Assembly: GCA_002917075.1 (NCBI GenBank)
Contig: NTMA01000006.1
Span: 744,001-808,000 of the forward strand
DNA: 64,000 bases
From: Hawksworthiomyces lignivorus
Taxonomy: Eukaryota > Ascomycota > Sordariomycetes > Ophiostomatales > Ophiostomataceae
Reading direction: 5' to 3'
Part shown: in pieces, positions 49,901 to 59,234 of the stretch
How the letters are laid out: every line of letters starts with the position of its first letter
Numbering within the stretch: position 1 is the stretch's first letter
Made by a program: the position numbers and the translations under genes
The notes under the pieces: model-generated
Seen by the model: the letters and a program-made list of their open reading frames with translations, nothing else
What the model was told of the DNA's origin: nothing
The model's database searches: none

Positions 49901-51405
49901 AAGACGGTCGAACACCGTTATCGTGGGCTGTAGCTTATTCGGGAAATGAAACTGTCGTTGAACTGTTTCTGGAAAGAGGAGCTGATATCGAGGCGATTGA
50001 CAAAGATGGTCGAACGCCGTTATCGCGGGCTGTATTTTATTTGGGGGATGAGATTATCGTTAATCTGCTTCTGGAAAGAGGAGCTAATATTGAGACGGTT
50101 GACAAAAATGGTCGAACACCGTTATCGTGGGCTGTGCTTTATCCGGGAAATAAAACTATCGTGAAACTACTTCTCGAAAAAGGAGCTAATATCGAAACGG
50201 TTGACAAACATGGTCGAACACCGTTAGCGTGGGCTGTATCCAATTCAGAAGATAAGACTGTCGTCAAACTCCTTATCGAAACAGGAGCTGATATCGAGGC
50301 GATTGATAAAGATGGTCGAGCACCGTTATCGTGGGCTGCAGCTTATTCAAGAGACGAGACTATCATCAAACTCCTCCTCGAAAAAGGAGCTGCTATCGAG
50401 ACGGCCGACAAAAATGGTCGTACACCATTATCTTGGGCTGTATGCGATCCAACACATGTAGCCACCGTCAAACTGCTCCTCGAAAAAGAAGCTAATGTCG
50501 AGACGGTTGACAAAGACGACCGAACGCCATTATCGTGGGCTGTATCCTGTTTTTGGAATTGGACTATCGTTAAACTGCTTCTCGCAAAAGGGGCTAATAT
50601 CGAGGCGGTTGACAAAAATGGTCGAACACCATTATCATGGGCTCTATCTTATTCAATAGACGAGACTGTGGTCCAGCTCCTCCTCGAAAGAGGAGTTAAT
50701 ATGGAGACGGCTGACAAAAATGGTCGTACACCATTATCGTGGGCTGTATGCGATCCAAAACACGTAGCCACCGTCAAACTGCTCCTCGAAAAAGACATTG
50801 ATATCGAAGCGGCAGACAAAGACGGTCGAACGCCATTATCGTGGGCTGTATCTGATTCGAGCAGCATAGCTATCGTCAAACTCCTTCTCGAAAAAGGTGT
50901 TGATATCGAGACGGCAGACAAAGACGGCCGAACACCATTATCGTGGGCTGTATCCGATTCGAGCAGCATAACTATCGTCAAACTCCTTCTCGATAAAGGT
51001 GTTGATATCGAGACGGCAGACAAAGACGGCCGAACACCATTATCGTGGGCTGTATCCGATTCGAGCAGCATAACTATCGTCAAACTTCTTCTCGATAAAG
51101 GTGTTGATATCGAGACGGCAGACAAAGACGGCCGAACACCATTATCGTGGGCTGTATCCGATTCGAGCAGCATAACTATCGTCAAACTTCTTCTCGATAA
51201 AGGTGTTGATATCGAGACGGCAGACAAAGACGGCCGAACACCATTATCGTGGGCTGTATACTATTCGACCGACGTGGCTATCATCAAACTTCTCCTCGAA
51301 AAAGGAGCTGATCCTAACGCGGCTGATAAAAGTGGGGGAACGCCACTATCGCTGGCTATTTTCCATTCAAGGCGCGATATCGTCAAACTGTTAAAAAAAA
51401 AATAG
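46939..51405 (+). CDS. HET-NACHT-ankyrin NLR-type receptor
   Basis: Intronless, 1488 residues. The start MRLLERDSNTGEICLREF is typical for this HET subclass. The HET domain covers about residues 1-250: H-T-W-G-D at 31-35, F-F-W-V-D-T-C-C-I-D-K, W-F-T-R-G-W-T-L-Q-E-L, and D-K-A-Y-S-L-L-G-I-F-D. A NACHT NTPase follows, with Walker A G-K-P-G-A-G-K-S-T at 350-358 and Walker B C-F-I-D-A-L-D-E at 455-462. Residues about 530-830 form a helical middle region. From about residue 915 to the end there are 17 ankyrin repeats of 34 residues, preceded by weaker ones. The last repeats are almost identical (listed separately). Known role of the architecture: fungal NOD-like receptors in which the repeat domain senses a ligand and the HET domain executes incompatibility or cell death. 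Partner and specificity are unknown. No break in the frame, and all catalytic motifs are intact. Confidence 0.93.
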   Translation: MRLLERDSNTGEICLREFLGDDIPQYAILSHTWGDGEVTFKDLQDGAGEKKLGYQKIRFCGDQAWRHGLRFFWVDTCCIDKSSSAELQEAINCMFRWYRRATVCYVYLADVSTSTCDAGGIASGSAWMLAFQKSRWFTRGWTLQELIAPTSVEFFSKEGGHLGNKNSLENLIHDITRIPIEAFQGSCPLSDYSIQERMAWIDDRETVRKEDKAYSLLGIFDIQIPLLYGEGRDNAFRRLLEEINRVAKDTPLSTLATNRRMQNNKRRRSHVGDGESTETCSKSRRLSPLSEGQKQALLNSLSFSQIDARQITIKKSHAKTCKWLLKKAEYLDWLDPSKLGEHHGFLWIKGKPGAGKSTLMKFTLTNARKMMKDKIVIAFFFNARGNYLEKSTVGMYRSLLLQLLEQLPESQEIFDSLRSSFTAWNGNDLPQWSIELLKASFEQAVLSLQKSSLVCFIDALDECEESQVRDMVSYFEILSKPATSANITFQTCFSSRHYPHITISTGLGLVLERQEEHGQDIANYLDTELKIGHSKLAEQIRIGIKEKASGIFMWVFLVVEILNKAHDEGRSTGHLQKRLRDIPGDLHTLFRDILTRDGRNADELLLCIQWLLFTRQPLKPEQLYFAVLSGTEPDDLSRWDPDDMPMDAIKRFVLNSSKGLAEITKSKNPSVQFIHESVRDFLLKDNGLKDIWSDLGSNFQAESHNRLKQCCSAYMRIDIAILNIGDSLPAAHSQQASELRKFAGRAFPFLEYAVQNVLYHADAAEASSVGQRDFVESFQLEDWIKLNNLFEIHEIRRYKYTSLLYILAENNLANLIACHPLKLSYFEVTDERYGPPILAALATNSHEAVRAFLQAHADTEPPASPLRGLWRQYAQGSSNFKRDFTFSRHRGILSYVAEKGSEVVLSFLLALKKFDINSVDTHGWALLQWAIEGENMNVVRLLLEMGANVETVDKNGRTPLSWAASSLKKETTVKLLLEKGANIETVDKDGRTPLSWAVAYSGNETVVELFLERGADIEAIDKDGRTPLSRAVFYLGDEIIVNLLLERGANIETVDKNGRTPLSWAVLYPGNKTIVKLLLEKGANIETVDKHGRTPLAWAVSNSEDKTVVKLLIETGADIEAIDKDGRAPLSWAAAYSRDETIIKLLLEKGAAIETADKNGRTPLSWAVCDPTHVATVKLLLEKEANVETVDKDDRTPLSWAVSCFWNWTIVKLLLAKGANIEAVDKNGRTPLSWALSYSIDETVVQLLLERGVNMETADKNGRTPLSWAVCDPKHVATVKLLLEKDIDIEAADKDGRTPLSWAVSDSSSIAIVKLLLEKGVDIETADKDGRTPLSWAVSDSSSITIVKLLLDKGVDIETADKDGRTPLSWAVSDSSSITIVKLLLDKGVDIETADKDGRTPLSWAVSDSSSITIVKLLLDKGVDIETADKDGRTPLSWAVYYSTDVAIIKLLLEKGADPNAADKSGGTPLSLAIFHSRRDIVKLLKKK
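49700..51390 (+). repeat. Ankyrin-coding tandem array, 102-bp period
   Basis: About 17 tandem units of 102 bp within the NLR gene, each encoding a 34-residue ankyrin repeat around G-R-T-P-L-S-W-A-V and V-K-L-L-L-E-K-G-A. Divergence between units falls from the 5' to the 3' part of the array. All units are in frame. Confidence 0.93.
50815..51222 (+). repeat. Four near-identical 102-bp ankyrin units
   Basis: Units start at 50,815, 50,917, 51,019 and 51,121. Units three and four are identical over 102 bp; unit two differs from them by one C/T change; unit one differs at several positions. The next unit, at 51,223, shares only the first part. This points to very recent duplication or gene conversion. 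Confidence 0.93.
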
Positions 51406-51444
51406 AAGACAATATCTGTCAAGGGCTAACGGCCCTGGAGTAGC

Positions 51445-51711
51445 TTACTCCCAGCTATATGCTAGACTGGCGAGGCCATCCCGGAACGAGAGCCCCATAG
51501 ACTCCTTGGTGCTCCCGAGATATTTCTCTATGTGGACCCTTACGCCGACAACCTCATCTGGCTGTCTTGCCTCAGTTTCTATTTCACTGTGTCGCAAGAG
51601 CCGGTATATTCTCGATAGCATACCTCCATTGTTGTAGTGGAGGCGTTCTCTGGGTGTGAATACGTACTCTGGAGTGTCGTCACTATGTCTGGCCTGAGCC
51701 ACTGTTAGCAA
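51445..51711 (-). pseudogene. Possible last exon or gene fragment, function unknown
   Basis: An 88-codon open frame converging on the NLR gene, ending 40 bases from its stop. The translation has a protein-like mix (PEYVFTPRERLHYNNGGML, then S-R-I-Y-R-L-L-R-H) and no low complexity. A possible acceptor (GCTAACAG) lies at its 5' side, so it may be a terminal exon. I do not recognise a family and cannot join it to upstream exons. It could equally be a remnant of a disrupted gene or chance. Confidence 0.3.
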
Positions 51712-52035
51712 AGGCCTAAACTAAACACAACTCAAAAAGAAAATGAGCAAGATTATATGTTTTGTGAGTCGGGGGAAAAAAAGAAAGAAAAGGTGGAGGC
51801 GAATCATATCTAATTCAGTTTTTGTTAGGGATACCAAATGGCTTTTCTGTTTAATAACAGTAAAACTATTCTAGAGCATTCTGTAGCGCTTTGCGTCAAC
51901 CACCACATGGTGAAGTTCTATTTACCATTCCCATAAACTGGAATCTGTCCCTCGTCGACTTAGAGGCAACGCATATCAACGTTATATAATAATTACAGTA
52001 TACAATTGCAACGTTGTGCATGCCTAATTCTATCG

Positions 52036-52539
52036 TCATAGTAGCTGATAACCGCCCTTTGACCTTTCGTGGCCGTCGGTGTCATTCTTTTTTGTCTCCC
52101 TCCATTCAAACTGTTCACGCTCCATCGCTTCTCCGGTTTCGATTGAGAATGAAAATAGAACGCGGCGACCGTCCGTCTCCATAGAGGTGCCGGCGCGCAT
52201 TACTTCAGTAGCCAACCCATGAGGTGATTTTAGGTTCGGATCCAAAGGCGGTAGCAGAATGATCGACTCCAGATTGAAAGCATAAACGGCAGAAGACGCC
52301 ATCGACTCGTCGCCGGCTGCAGCATAGACGGGATCTTCTGTGCTGGTGCCGCCGTGCAAGAGCATACCTAGTCGGGTTCCGAGCGGCGGCTACCACCGAA
52401 GTCCGTGTGCGTCTCCACGACGCAGATGCACTAATTTTGGCTTGCACCGCAGAGGTCGAACGTCTTCGGGTGCCGCTAGTAGGCGTAGATGTTTATGAGA
52501 GAGGGGAACGTTACTGGGGGGGAACGATTTGGTTTCCAT
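52036..52539 (-). pseudogene. Possible pseudogene with one in-frame stop
   Basis: Read from an ATG at 52,539, the frame is open for 49 codons, meets one TAG at 52,392-52,390, and is open again for 117 codons to the TGA at 52,036. Both halves have a protein-like composition (FPPSNVPLSHKHLRLLAAPED before the stop is close to 20 residues; S-S-A-V-Y-A-F-N-L-E-S after it). This could be a pseudogene, a small gene starting at the internal ATG at 52,365, or a spliced gene that skips the stop. I do not recognise the family. Confidence 0.3.
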
Positions 52540-53977
52540 AATCGAACAGATGCTGTTTGTGTTAGGGAGTACGGTGAATTAGGTGAGAAAGCACAGAGAA
52601 TAGAGGTAGATTCTTAACAGAGGCTAGCTGAGAGATTATTCACGAGACTGAACCTTGAGGTTCCAAGTTTCAATTAGGGTCTCCAGGCGACTCGAGCGCT
52701 ATTTATGACAGTTTCGTAGGGGGCTCGCGGCCACTGCTCGCGGTCCCCGCACTTGTCCCTCTCGTGCTTTATCACGTGCTCTTTGGCTGCTCGGCCCTGT
52801 GGTTGTCCCATAACAGTTTGCCCCTGGCTAAATGAAACTCGTGTGAGAAATATAGACGAGAAAATTGTAGTAGAAGTTGAATGTAGACATCTGGGCTGGC
52901 AGGACAAGTAGGTTATCGGCTTCTATTTGTTGTTGTTGTTGGCTTGAGGATATTCTTCGTCAATCTAGACTTTGCTAAACCGCACTCACCATTACCATAT
53001 TTTAACCTTCACAACACGCATATACTCGTACGAACTTATAGCAGCTGTTGCACATGGAAAATCCTGCAGCTTCTCTCATTAAAATTCCCAGACCGGTGAT
53101 ATATTGCAGAGAACGCCAATAGCTCAGATAGATCTAATCGGCCATGTCTAATAGTCACTCCTCCTATCAGCTCTGGAGACGTGACTCTAAAGGACCAAGA
53201 CCTAGGCTAAGCTTCCCACCTTTCAGCTCGTTGGCCTCATGATTTTCAGCGTCCATATTCATATCTACAAGTGCTCAGCCGTCAAGTTCTTGTCATAGAA
53301 GACGGTGATGCCTTGATCTTTAACGTCACCGTCCCACACTATCACAACAGCGTCGCTGTTCTCTGGAGAAACAAGAAAAGGATGAGCTAAATAGAACTAT
53401 AAGATGCTTAAGAGACCCAATATGTCCTCTTCAAAGCTATGTTAGGAAATGTGTTGATGTAATGGGTAGGTACAACATACTACACGGCTGTGTGCTTTCA
53501 AGAATGAGATAGCACAACTGAGTATACATACTACGAAGGATAAGACCCTATCTAATCGACCTTGGCAGGTGACATCGCGCTACTGTTTCTGTAGGCATAG
53601 CGCTTGTAAGGCTTAAGCCCTGTAGTTTAGCGCTTACAAGAAGGCTTGCACGCTGCCAGCGGAGTCTGGCTTTGGGACAAACGGAATTGATTAGTCATTA
53701 TACAAAATTCCAGCAGCCAACCACGTGATGGGAATTACCAAACGCTAGTCCGCTTTCTTCCTTTCTTCCTGGGCTCCGCTGCTTTTCCGGGGGCTCAATG
53801 GCAGAAGATTCGGATTGAGCTCAAAATACCTCCCAATCCGATCCGACGACAAAGACAACACCCCCTCTCCCTCCCCAACCCATTGCATTGCAACTTGGGG
53901 CAACGCCAAATTGTGCAACCTACGTGCCCGCACCAATTGGCCCTCATCCAACACAGCATACACACACTTCACAAATC
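52540..53977. other. Noncoding region upstream of the NDUFA5-type gene
   Basis: About 1.4 kb, AT-rich in the middle (52,900-53,700). No supported gene. The last 250 bp should be the promoter of the complex I gene, including a C-rich stretch before the start codon. Confidence 0.5.
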
Positions 53978-54898
53978 ATGCGTGGGACGCTCCGCCTGCT
54001 GGCCGGCGTCAAGCAGGGCGCCCGGTACTTTGAACCCGGCGCCCAGACCGGCCTCGCCGGCCTCTACACGCACAGCACCCCCCGCTCGACGCTGCTGTAC
54101 CTGTACGCGACCACCCTGGACAAGCTGCAGAGCGGCGTCCCCACCACCTCCGTCTACCGCCAGTCGGTCGAGGCCATCACCAAGCACCGCATGGCCATCG
54201 TGCAGGCGGTCAAGCCCGCCGGCTACGACGAGTGGCGCGCCCGCGCCCAGAAGCTGATCGCCGACCACCCGGAGCACTTTGGCGCCGTGGCCAAGACGGG
54301 CGTCGACGGCGCCGCCACCTGGCGCGTCGAGCGCGGCGACCGCACCTTTATCATCCAGGCCGTGCCCGAGGTCCGCGACCCCCGGCTGCAGGAGTGGGAC
54401 GGCGAGCTGGACGAGGGCCCCGGCCGCGAGGGCGTCCGCTCGCAGGAAGAGCGCGCCGACCAGGCGGTGTCGGCCACGCGCAAGTCGCTGGAGGAGGTGG
54501 TCGAGGTCACCTGGGAGGAGGAGCCGCAGCTGACGGCGGACCAGTACGTATATCCGGGAGGAGGGGAGAGAGAGAGAGAGAGGAAGGAGGATACAACAGG
54601 CTAGCTGAGGATAGAGGACACATTCACTAATTAGCTGCTTTCTTTTCAGGATCGAGGAGATCGAGCAGAAGATCGGCGCCGGCCTCATCGAGGAGGTCAT
54701 TCAAGTGGCCGAGGGCGAGGCCAGACTGGTGGACGTCATGATCAAGGCCAAGGTGTAAGTTTTATTTCTATTCTTCGCTGCTGTCCTTTTTATAAGACTG
54801 TGAAAACCTATGCTAACGGCTGTGCTTTTGCTAGCTGGGAGAGCCTCGAGGAGAAGCCTGTCGAGGGCCAGTGGACGTACTTTGAGCGGAAGGAATAA
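53978..54898 (+). CDS. NDUFA5: NADH:ubiquinone oxidoreductase NDUFA5/29.9 kDa-type subunit
   Basis: Three exons (53978-54543, 54650-54754, 54835-54898) encode 244 residues, with two GT..AG introns in phase. The N-terminal part has the ETC_C1_NDUFA5 signature: T-G-L-A-G-L, H-S-T-P-R-S-T-L-L-Y-L-Y, L-D-K-L-Q, V-Y-R-Q-S-V-E-A-I-T-K-H-R. Exon 2 carries E-E-I-E-Q-K-I-G-A-G-L-I-E-E-V-I-Q-V-A-E-G-E, conserved in fungal 29.9 kDa subunits, and the end has W-E-x-L-E-E-K-P, G-Q-W-T-Y-F. Known role: an accessory subunit of the matrix arm of mitochondrial complex I. The N-terminus (MRGTLRLLAGVKQGARYF) is basic and can act as a mitochondrial import signal. A GA microsatellite lies in intron 1. The start is the first ATG in frame. 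Confidence 0.92.
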
Positions 54899-55336
54899 AG
54901 TGCTTCAGAAAGAAGAAAAGCAACCAACAAGAAATACGAAAAAGAGTAAGCCATTAGAAAGCGGCTGACTGGAGGGTATGAAGGCGCTCAAGTCGTGCCC
55001 ACGAAAAGGCCGTGAGTTCGATGTACAACTACATAGAAGAAGCGGCTGTGTATATAGGATGTCGTAATTGTTCCAATCATAAGACTGCATCTGTCTTCGA
55101 AAGTGCATTGCGCCAACTAGGGTGATTGAGTCTATTGCTTTTTTAATTGATTGAGCAGAATTGCTGTGTGATGTGCTCGGTATCAAAGTGAAGATTCGCT
55201 TTTTTGAGCAGTGGGGCAAAAAGTCTGACTTGGTTTTCAACTTCATAATTCAGGCCAATTTTCGCTTTCATGGTAGATAAGGATGGCGATCCGTACAGGC
55301 AAAGATTTTCAACCTGGTTTTTGAGCAGGAGAATCC
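54899..55336. other. Short intergenic region, complex I gene to rrn11
   Basis: About 440 bp between two genes on the same strand. It contains the upstream 3' end and the rrn11 promoter. No gene is seen. Confidence 0.5.
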
Positions 55337-56962
55337 ATGTCTTACATTGAGCCGCCCACGCTCACCAATTTGCGCAAGCGTAAGCGCTCTTCTCTGGCAT
55401 CCTCTGCGACGAGTGGTGGCAATGCCTCCCGCCTGCCACAAGATGCCATCAATCCGCACAGCCACTCGCCCGAAACGCTGAGCCAGCTGGCCCTGGCTGG
55501 CCTGGCGCACACAGATCGCCTACCTGGGGACTACGTCCCGGGCTTCCCCCACCGGCCGCTGCCGGAAGACTGGGGTCGGGAGAAAGGGGACGAGGACGAC
55601 GGCGAACACGGCGAACACGGCGAAGATGGGGACGAGGACGAAGACGCAGACGACACAGCAGAATCCGGCTCTGACGCCTACTACACCACTACAGATGAAG
55701 AAGGCGATGGGTCTTTGCGGAGGCCGCCGCGCTCGGTCCGCGCGCGCGAGGCGAAGCGGCGCCGCAACGCGCTGCGCGCGCAGCAAACGCTCGACCGACA
55801 GGTAGGCCTCCTGGCGGCGGTCGTGCAGCGGGGGCTGCAGGAGGCCGACCACGGCACGGCGGGGCCGTCGCTGGGCCTGGCGCGGGCGCGGCGGGCGTTC
55901 GGCCTGCTGCTGCGGTCCGAGGTGCGCGGCTGGCCTGTGGACCTGCGCAAAAACTACTACTGGGCCATGGGTGCGGAGCTGCTGATGCGGGAGGGCGAAG
56001 ACGAAAGCAAGGGCGAGGACGAGGGCGGGGCAGACGCCGACGGCACGGCGGCGCCTCACCCCCGCCCCCGCCGCCGCTGGGGCGCCGCCGCCAACGTGCC
56101 GCGCGTGCGGGCCTACTACGAGGACCTCATCCAACAGCACCCCTACAACCGGCTGTACCCGCAGGCGGTCGACGCGCTGACCTTCTGGCCGGCCATGGCC
56201 GGCACCGAGCTGTACAGCATCTGGGCGGAAGAGCGGCTGGCCCAGGCGCGGCTGGACGCAGAGGACGACGGCGAAGACGACGACAATGACGACGGACTAA
56301 GCAGCCTGTCTATGGACGAAGACAAAGACGACGGCGGCGACAGAGGGGGCCGCAATCACCACCGCCGCCGCCGCCGCCGCCATGGCGGCCCCGGCGTCGA
56401 AGAGCTCGACCGCGCAGACGTCCGCCGTGCCGCCCTCGACCAGGTGCGCGGCCTGGCCCGCCGCATGGACGCCGTCATGGCCAACGCGCCCTACGCGGCC
56501 CACCCAGAGATGCTGCGCCTGCGCGGCATGGCCGCCCTGTACATGGGCGACCTAGCCGCCGCCGTCGCCGCCGCCGAGGGAGGGCCCGGGCCCGGTGGGC
56601 AGCGGGCGGCCGCCGCGATCGTCGCAGAGGAGCGCGCCCGCGCGCGCACCCGCTACTTTTCCAAGCTGGCCGAGACCGACCGCGGCCTGCAGGCCAAGGG
56701 CAGGCAGCAGCGGCGGCAGCCGCAGCAGCAGCAGGGCAGCGGCGCTGGTGGCGGCGGCAGCGGCGCGCCTGACGCGGTAGTCGACGCCTACGTCGAGGAG
56801 CTGGTGCACTCGAGCAGGAGAAGAGCGAGGCGGCGCCGCCAGCAGAAACAGGACCGAGACGCAGCGCAGGAGGGCAAAGTCAAGAGCGAGGAACGCGAAG
56901 AAAGCGACCTGGACTACGACGAAGAGGACGAAGATGACCAAGACGAGGATATCATGGACTGA
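55337..56962 (+). CDS. rrn11: RNA polymerase I initiation factor Rrn11-like
   Basis: Intronless, 541 residues. The start has a short conserved region (P-P-T-L-T-N-L-R-K-R-K-R) and a segment ending in D-Y-V-P-G-F-P-H-R-P-L-P. An acidic stretch follows, then the Rrn11-type helical region: A-R-R-A-F-G-L-L-L-R-S-E-V-R-G-W, D-L-R-K-N-Y-Y-W-A-M-G-A-E-L-L, Y-Y-E-D-L-I-Q-Q-H-P-Y-N-R-L-Y-P, and A-L-T-F-W-P-A-M. The C-terminal half has Gln/Arg-rich and acidic low complexity. Known role: with Rrn6 and Rrn7, core factor for Pol I recruitment to the rDNA promoter in the nucleolus. The helical block fits tetratricopeptide-like repeats known for this family. Assignment rests on motif recall, so a related TPR protein remains possible. 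The stop lies 174 bp from the convergent EED gene. Confidence 0.75.
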   Translation: MSYIEPPTLTNLRKRKRSSLASSATSGGNASRLPQDAINPHSHSPETLSQLALAGLAHTDRLPGDYVPGFPHRPLPEDWGREKGDEDDGEHGEHGEDGDEDEDADDTAESGSDAYYTTTDEEGDGSLRRPPRSVRAREAKRRRNALRAQQTLDRQVGLLAAVVQRGLQEADHGTAGPSLGLARARRAFGLLLRSEVRGWPVDLRKNYYWAMGAELLMREGEDESKGEDEGGADADGTAAPHPRPRRRWGAAANVPRVRAYYEDLIQQHPYNRLYPQAVDALTFWPAMAGTELYSIWAEERLAQARLDAEDDGEDDDNDDGLSSLSMDEDKDDGGDRGGRNHHRRRRRRHGGPGVEELDRADVRRAALDQVRGLARRMDAVMANAPYAAHPEMLRLRGMAALYMGDLAAAVAAAEGGPGPGGQRAAAAIVAEERARARTRYFSKLAETDRGLQAKGRQQRRQPQQQQGSGAGGGGSGAPDAVVDAYVEELVHSSRRRARRRRQQKQDRDAAQEGKVKSEEREESDLDYDEEDEDDQDEDIMD

Positions 56963-57136
56963 TCTGTATATACTTCGCTGCCTATTCGCAACTAGCTTTG
57001 AAGCTACATGTTTTTCACACCCGTAGACGCACTAAGAAATAACATTGCTTTTTACCGTTTTTACCTGCATGTCGTGTCTAACGTGATATATTTAAATTTA
57101 TATGTACTCCAACAGCTTTTCCTCCACCAATTTCTC

Positions 57137-59234
57137 TTATTCCCCCTCTTCCGCCGCATGCGGCGCGTCTCCCTTTGCCCACCGCTGCAGGATCATGACC
57201 CGGCTGTTGCTGCCCACGACTACGCACCACTCGCCCTCGGGGCTCCAGGCCACCTGTCGGCCCACAGTCGGCAGGCCCTTTGCGATCTCGATCCGGTGCG
57301 CTTTCACCTGGGCGTGGGGGTCGTTTGCGCTGTACCTGCTGCTCCAATCTTCGAGCGTCTCCTGGTTGTAGAGGCCGGCTAGGATGCTGGTGCCGTTGCT
57401 CTTGCTGCTGTTGCTATTGTGCACGGGTGGTGGCGCAGAGCCTCTCGTAGCTCCTCCAGCCGTTGCAGTAGTCGGTGTTGCCGTGTCGGCCTGCTTGTCT
57501 GGATCTGGCGTGGCTGCGCCGACAGCCGTTGTGGCAGCCACGGAGGAGTCTCGGTCGCTGCCGTCAATCCGGTCAGCAGAGTCGCGGATCCCGATTCCCA
57601 GCCCGTTGGCCTCCCGCAGCTGTCGCCTAGCAGTGCCAAAGTTGTTGCTGTTGTTCGTGGGCCGCTTCCGCAGTGCAATGATTCGCAACCACGGCGGGCG
57701 CTGAACCAGGCCGGGCTCGCTGCTGTGTCCGTTCTGCCCGGCCTGACCATTTTGGCGGCCTGCGCGCTCCTGCCGTTTCGAGGCCTTGATAAACTGGCTG
57801 TAGGCGTTGAAGCACTCAAAGTCCCAAAAGTAGATCTTGGCCGTGGCGTTGCAGAAGGCCAACGTGGTATGGTGGCCGACCGTGTTGAAGAGGCCGAAGC
57901 GCATAAAGAACTGCGGGCCGCAGCCGGGCGTGTGCAGCTGCATGAGGCGGGTGTACTGAGGAGGCGCAGATGTGGTGGTGGTGGCGGACGCGGCGGGGCC
58001 AGATGAAGTGATGGCGAGCTGCGGTGAGAAGGCGGATCGTGTCAGCTTGGTCGTGTCCTGGTTCGAGGGCGCCTGCTCGGGCGAGGGCGGATCGACGGTC
58101 GAGTCAAAGCCCTCGATGCGCCACAGCACGATGACGTCCTCGTGGCAAGCGCGCGACAGGATCATGTCGCCGTAAAAAGCGACACAGTCAATCAGCCCCG
58201 TATGGATCTCCGACGTCGAGAAGTGTGGGTAGTGCACGACAATGGGTACCTCCATGTGCTCGTTGGGGATATCCGGCAGCGTCCAGAGGTTGATGACCTG
58301 GTCGTGGCCCGCGGAGAGCACATAGCGGCCCGAGTGGTGGAACGCCACGCTCAGCAGGTTCCATGAGTGGCCCTCGCCACCCAGCAGGCACACGCACGGC
58401 TGCCGCTCGTGCACAGGGTCAAGGCTCCAGATGCGGACGGTTGTGTCGTCAGATGCCGAAGCGATGAGATGTGGGTTGGCCGGAGAAGTTGCGAGATCGT
58501 TGATCTCGCCTCCGTGGCCGACAAAAGACCGGACAGCTTTGCCGTCTTGAATGCGGTACACTTTTACCTTGGCATCTCGTCCCGCCACACAAAGCAGAGC
58601 CCGCTTTGTCTCAGGATCCCTGGTCCATGTACAAGAGCAGTTCAATGCGCCGTCCTAAGCACTTGTTAACAAACATGTTGAGATCACACAGTGAACCAGG
58701 TGAAACTCATCTACTCAACATACATCGTCGTCCCGAATCACCTGGATCACCTCACAGGGGTTGGCCTCCTTGGTCTGAAGGAGCCGGCATACAAAGATCT
58801 ATGCTGCATGTCAGCCTGTAGTTTTATTATATATAGACAGTCAAGTTCTTCACATAGCTAGATACTCACATGTCGTTTGCTAACAGCAGCAAAGACGGGA
58901 TTGCTCCCCGGAGGACTGTAGGGGTAGAACTTGACGTCAAATAATTCTATACGAGTTAGCTGGCAGCTGATGGAATGCATCACAGCAGCATAAGATAGGA
59001 AGATGAGGGAGCGCGGGGGCAGAGATGCTTCTCACCGGTGTCCGGACCAACGTCGTCAAAGTAGCGCTTGTCGTCCTGCTCAATGTGTCCTATGTGAGTG
59101 GGAATTTAATGAAGAAAATACATTGAGGTCTCATCCATCACAATTGATGGCTGAAGGTAATCCTTTACCTCGAAGTTGAACGAGTATCGCAGCTTGGGCA
59201 GCTCCCACTCAAGTGGCACAGTAGGTGGCGGCAT
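57137..59234 (-). CDS. eed: Polycomb repressive complex 2 subunit EED (WD40)
   Basis: Five exons encode 591 residues: 59234-59169, 59075-59036, 58946-58870, 58798-58724 and 58654-57137. Phases agree at every junction. Exon 2 is only 40 bp and uses the acceptor GAGCAG; the earlier AG at the CATAG site would break the frame. The start MPPPTVPLEWELPKLRYSFN leads into K-R-Y-F-D-D-V and F-D-V-K-F-Y-P-Y, then WD40 repeats: L-L-C-V-A-G-R-D-A-K-V-K-V-Y, V-G-H-G-G-E-I-N-D-L, S-A-S-D-D-T-T-V-R-I-W, G-E-G-H-S-W, S-A-G-H-D-Q-V-I-N-L-W. These are diagnostic for EED/ESC rather than other WD40 proteins. A Ser/Thr/Ala/Asn-rich insertion (about 420-530) precedes the last blade. Known role: binds H3K27me3 and stimulates the EZH2-type methyltransferase in facultative heterochromatin. 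This gene is lost in Eurotiales, so it limits the host taxonomy. Confidence 0.92.
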
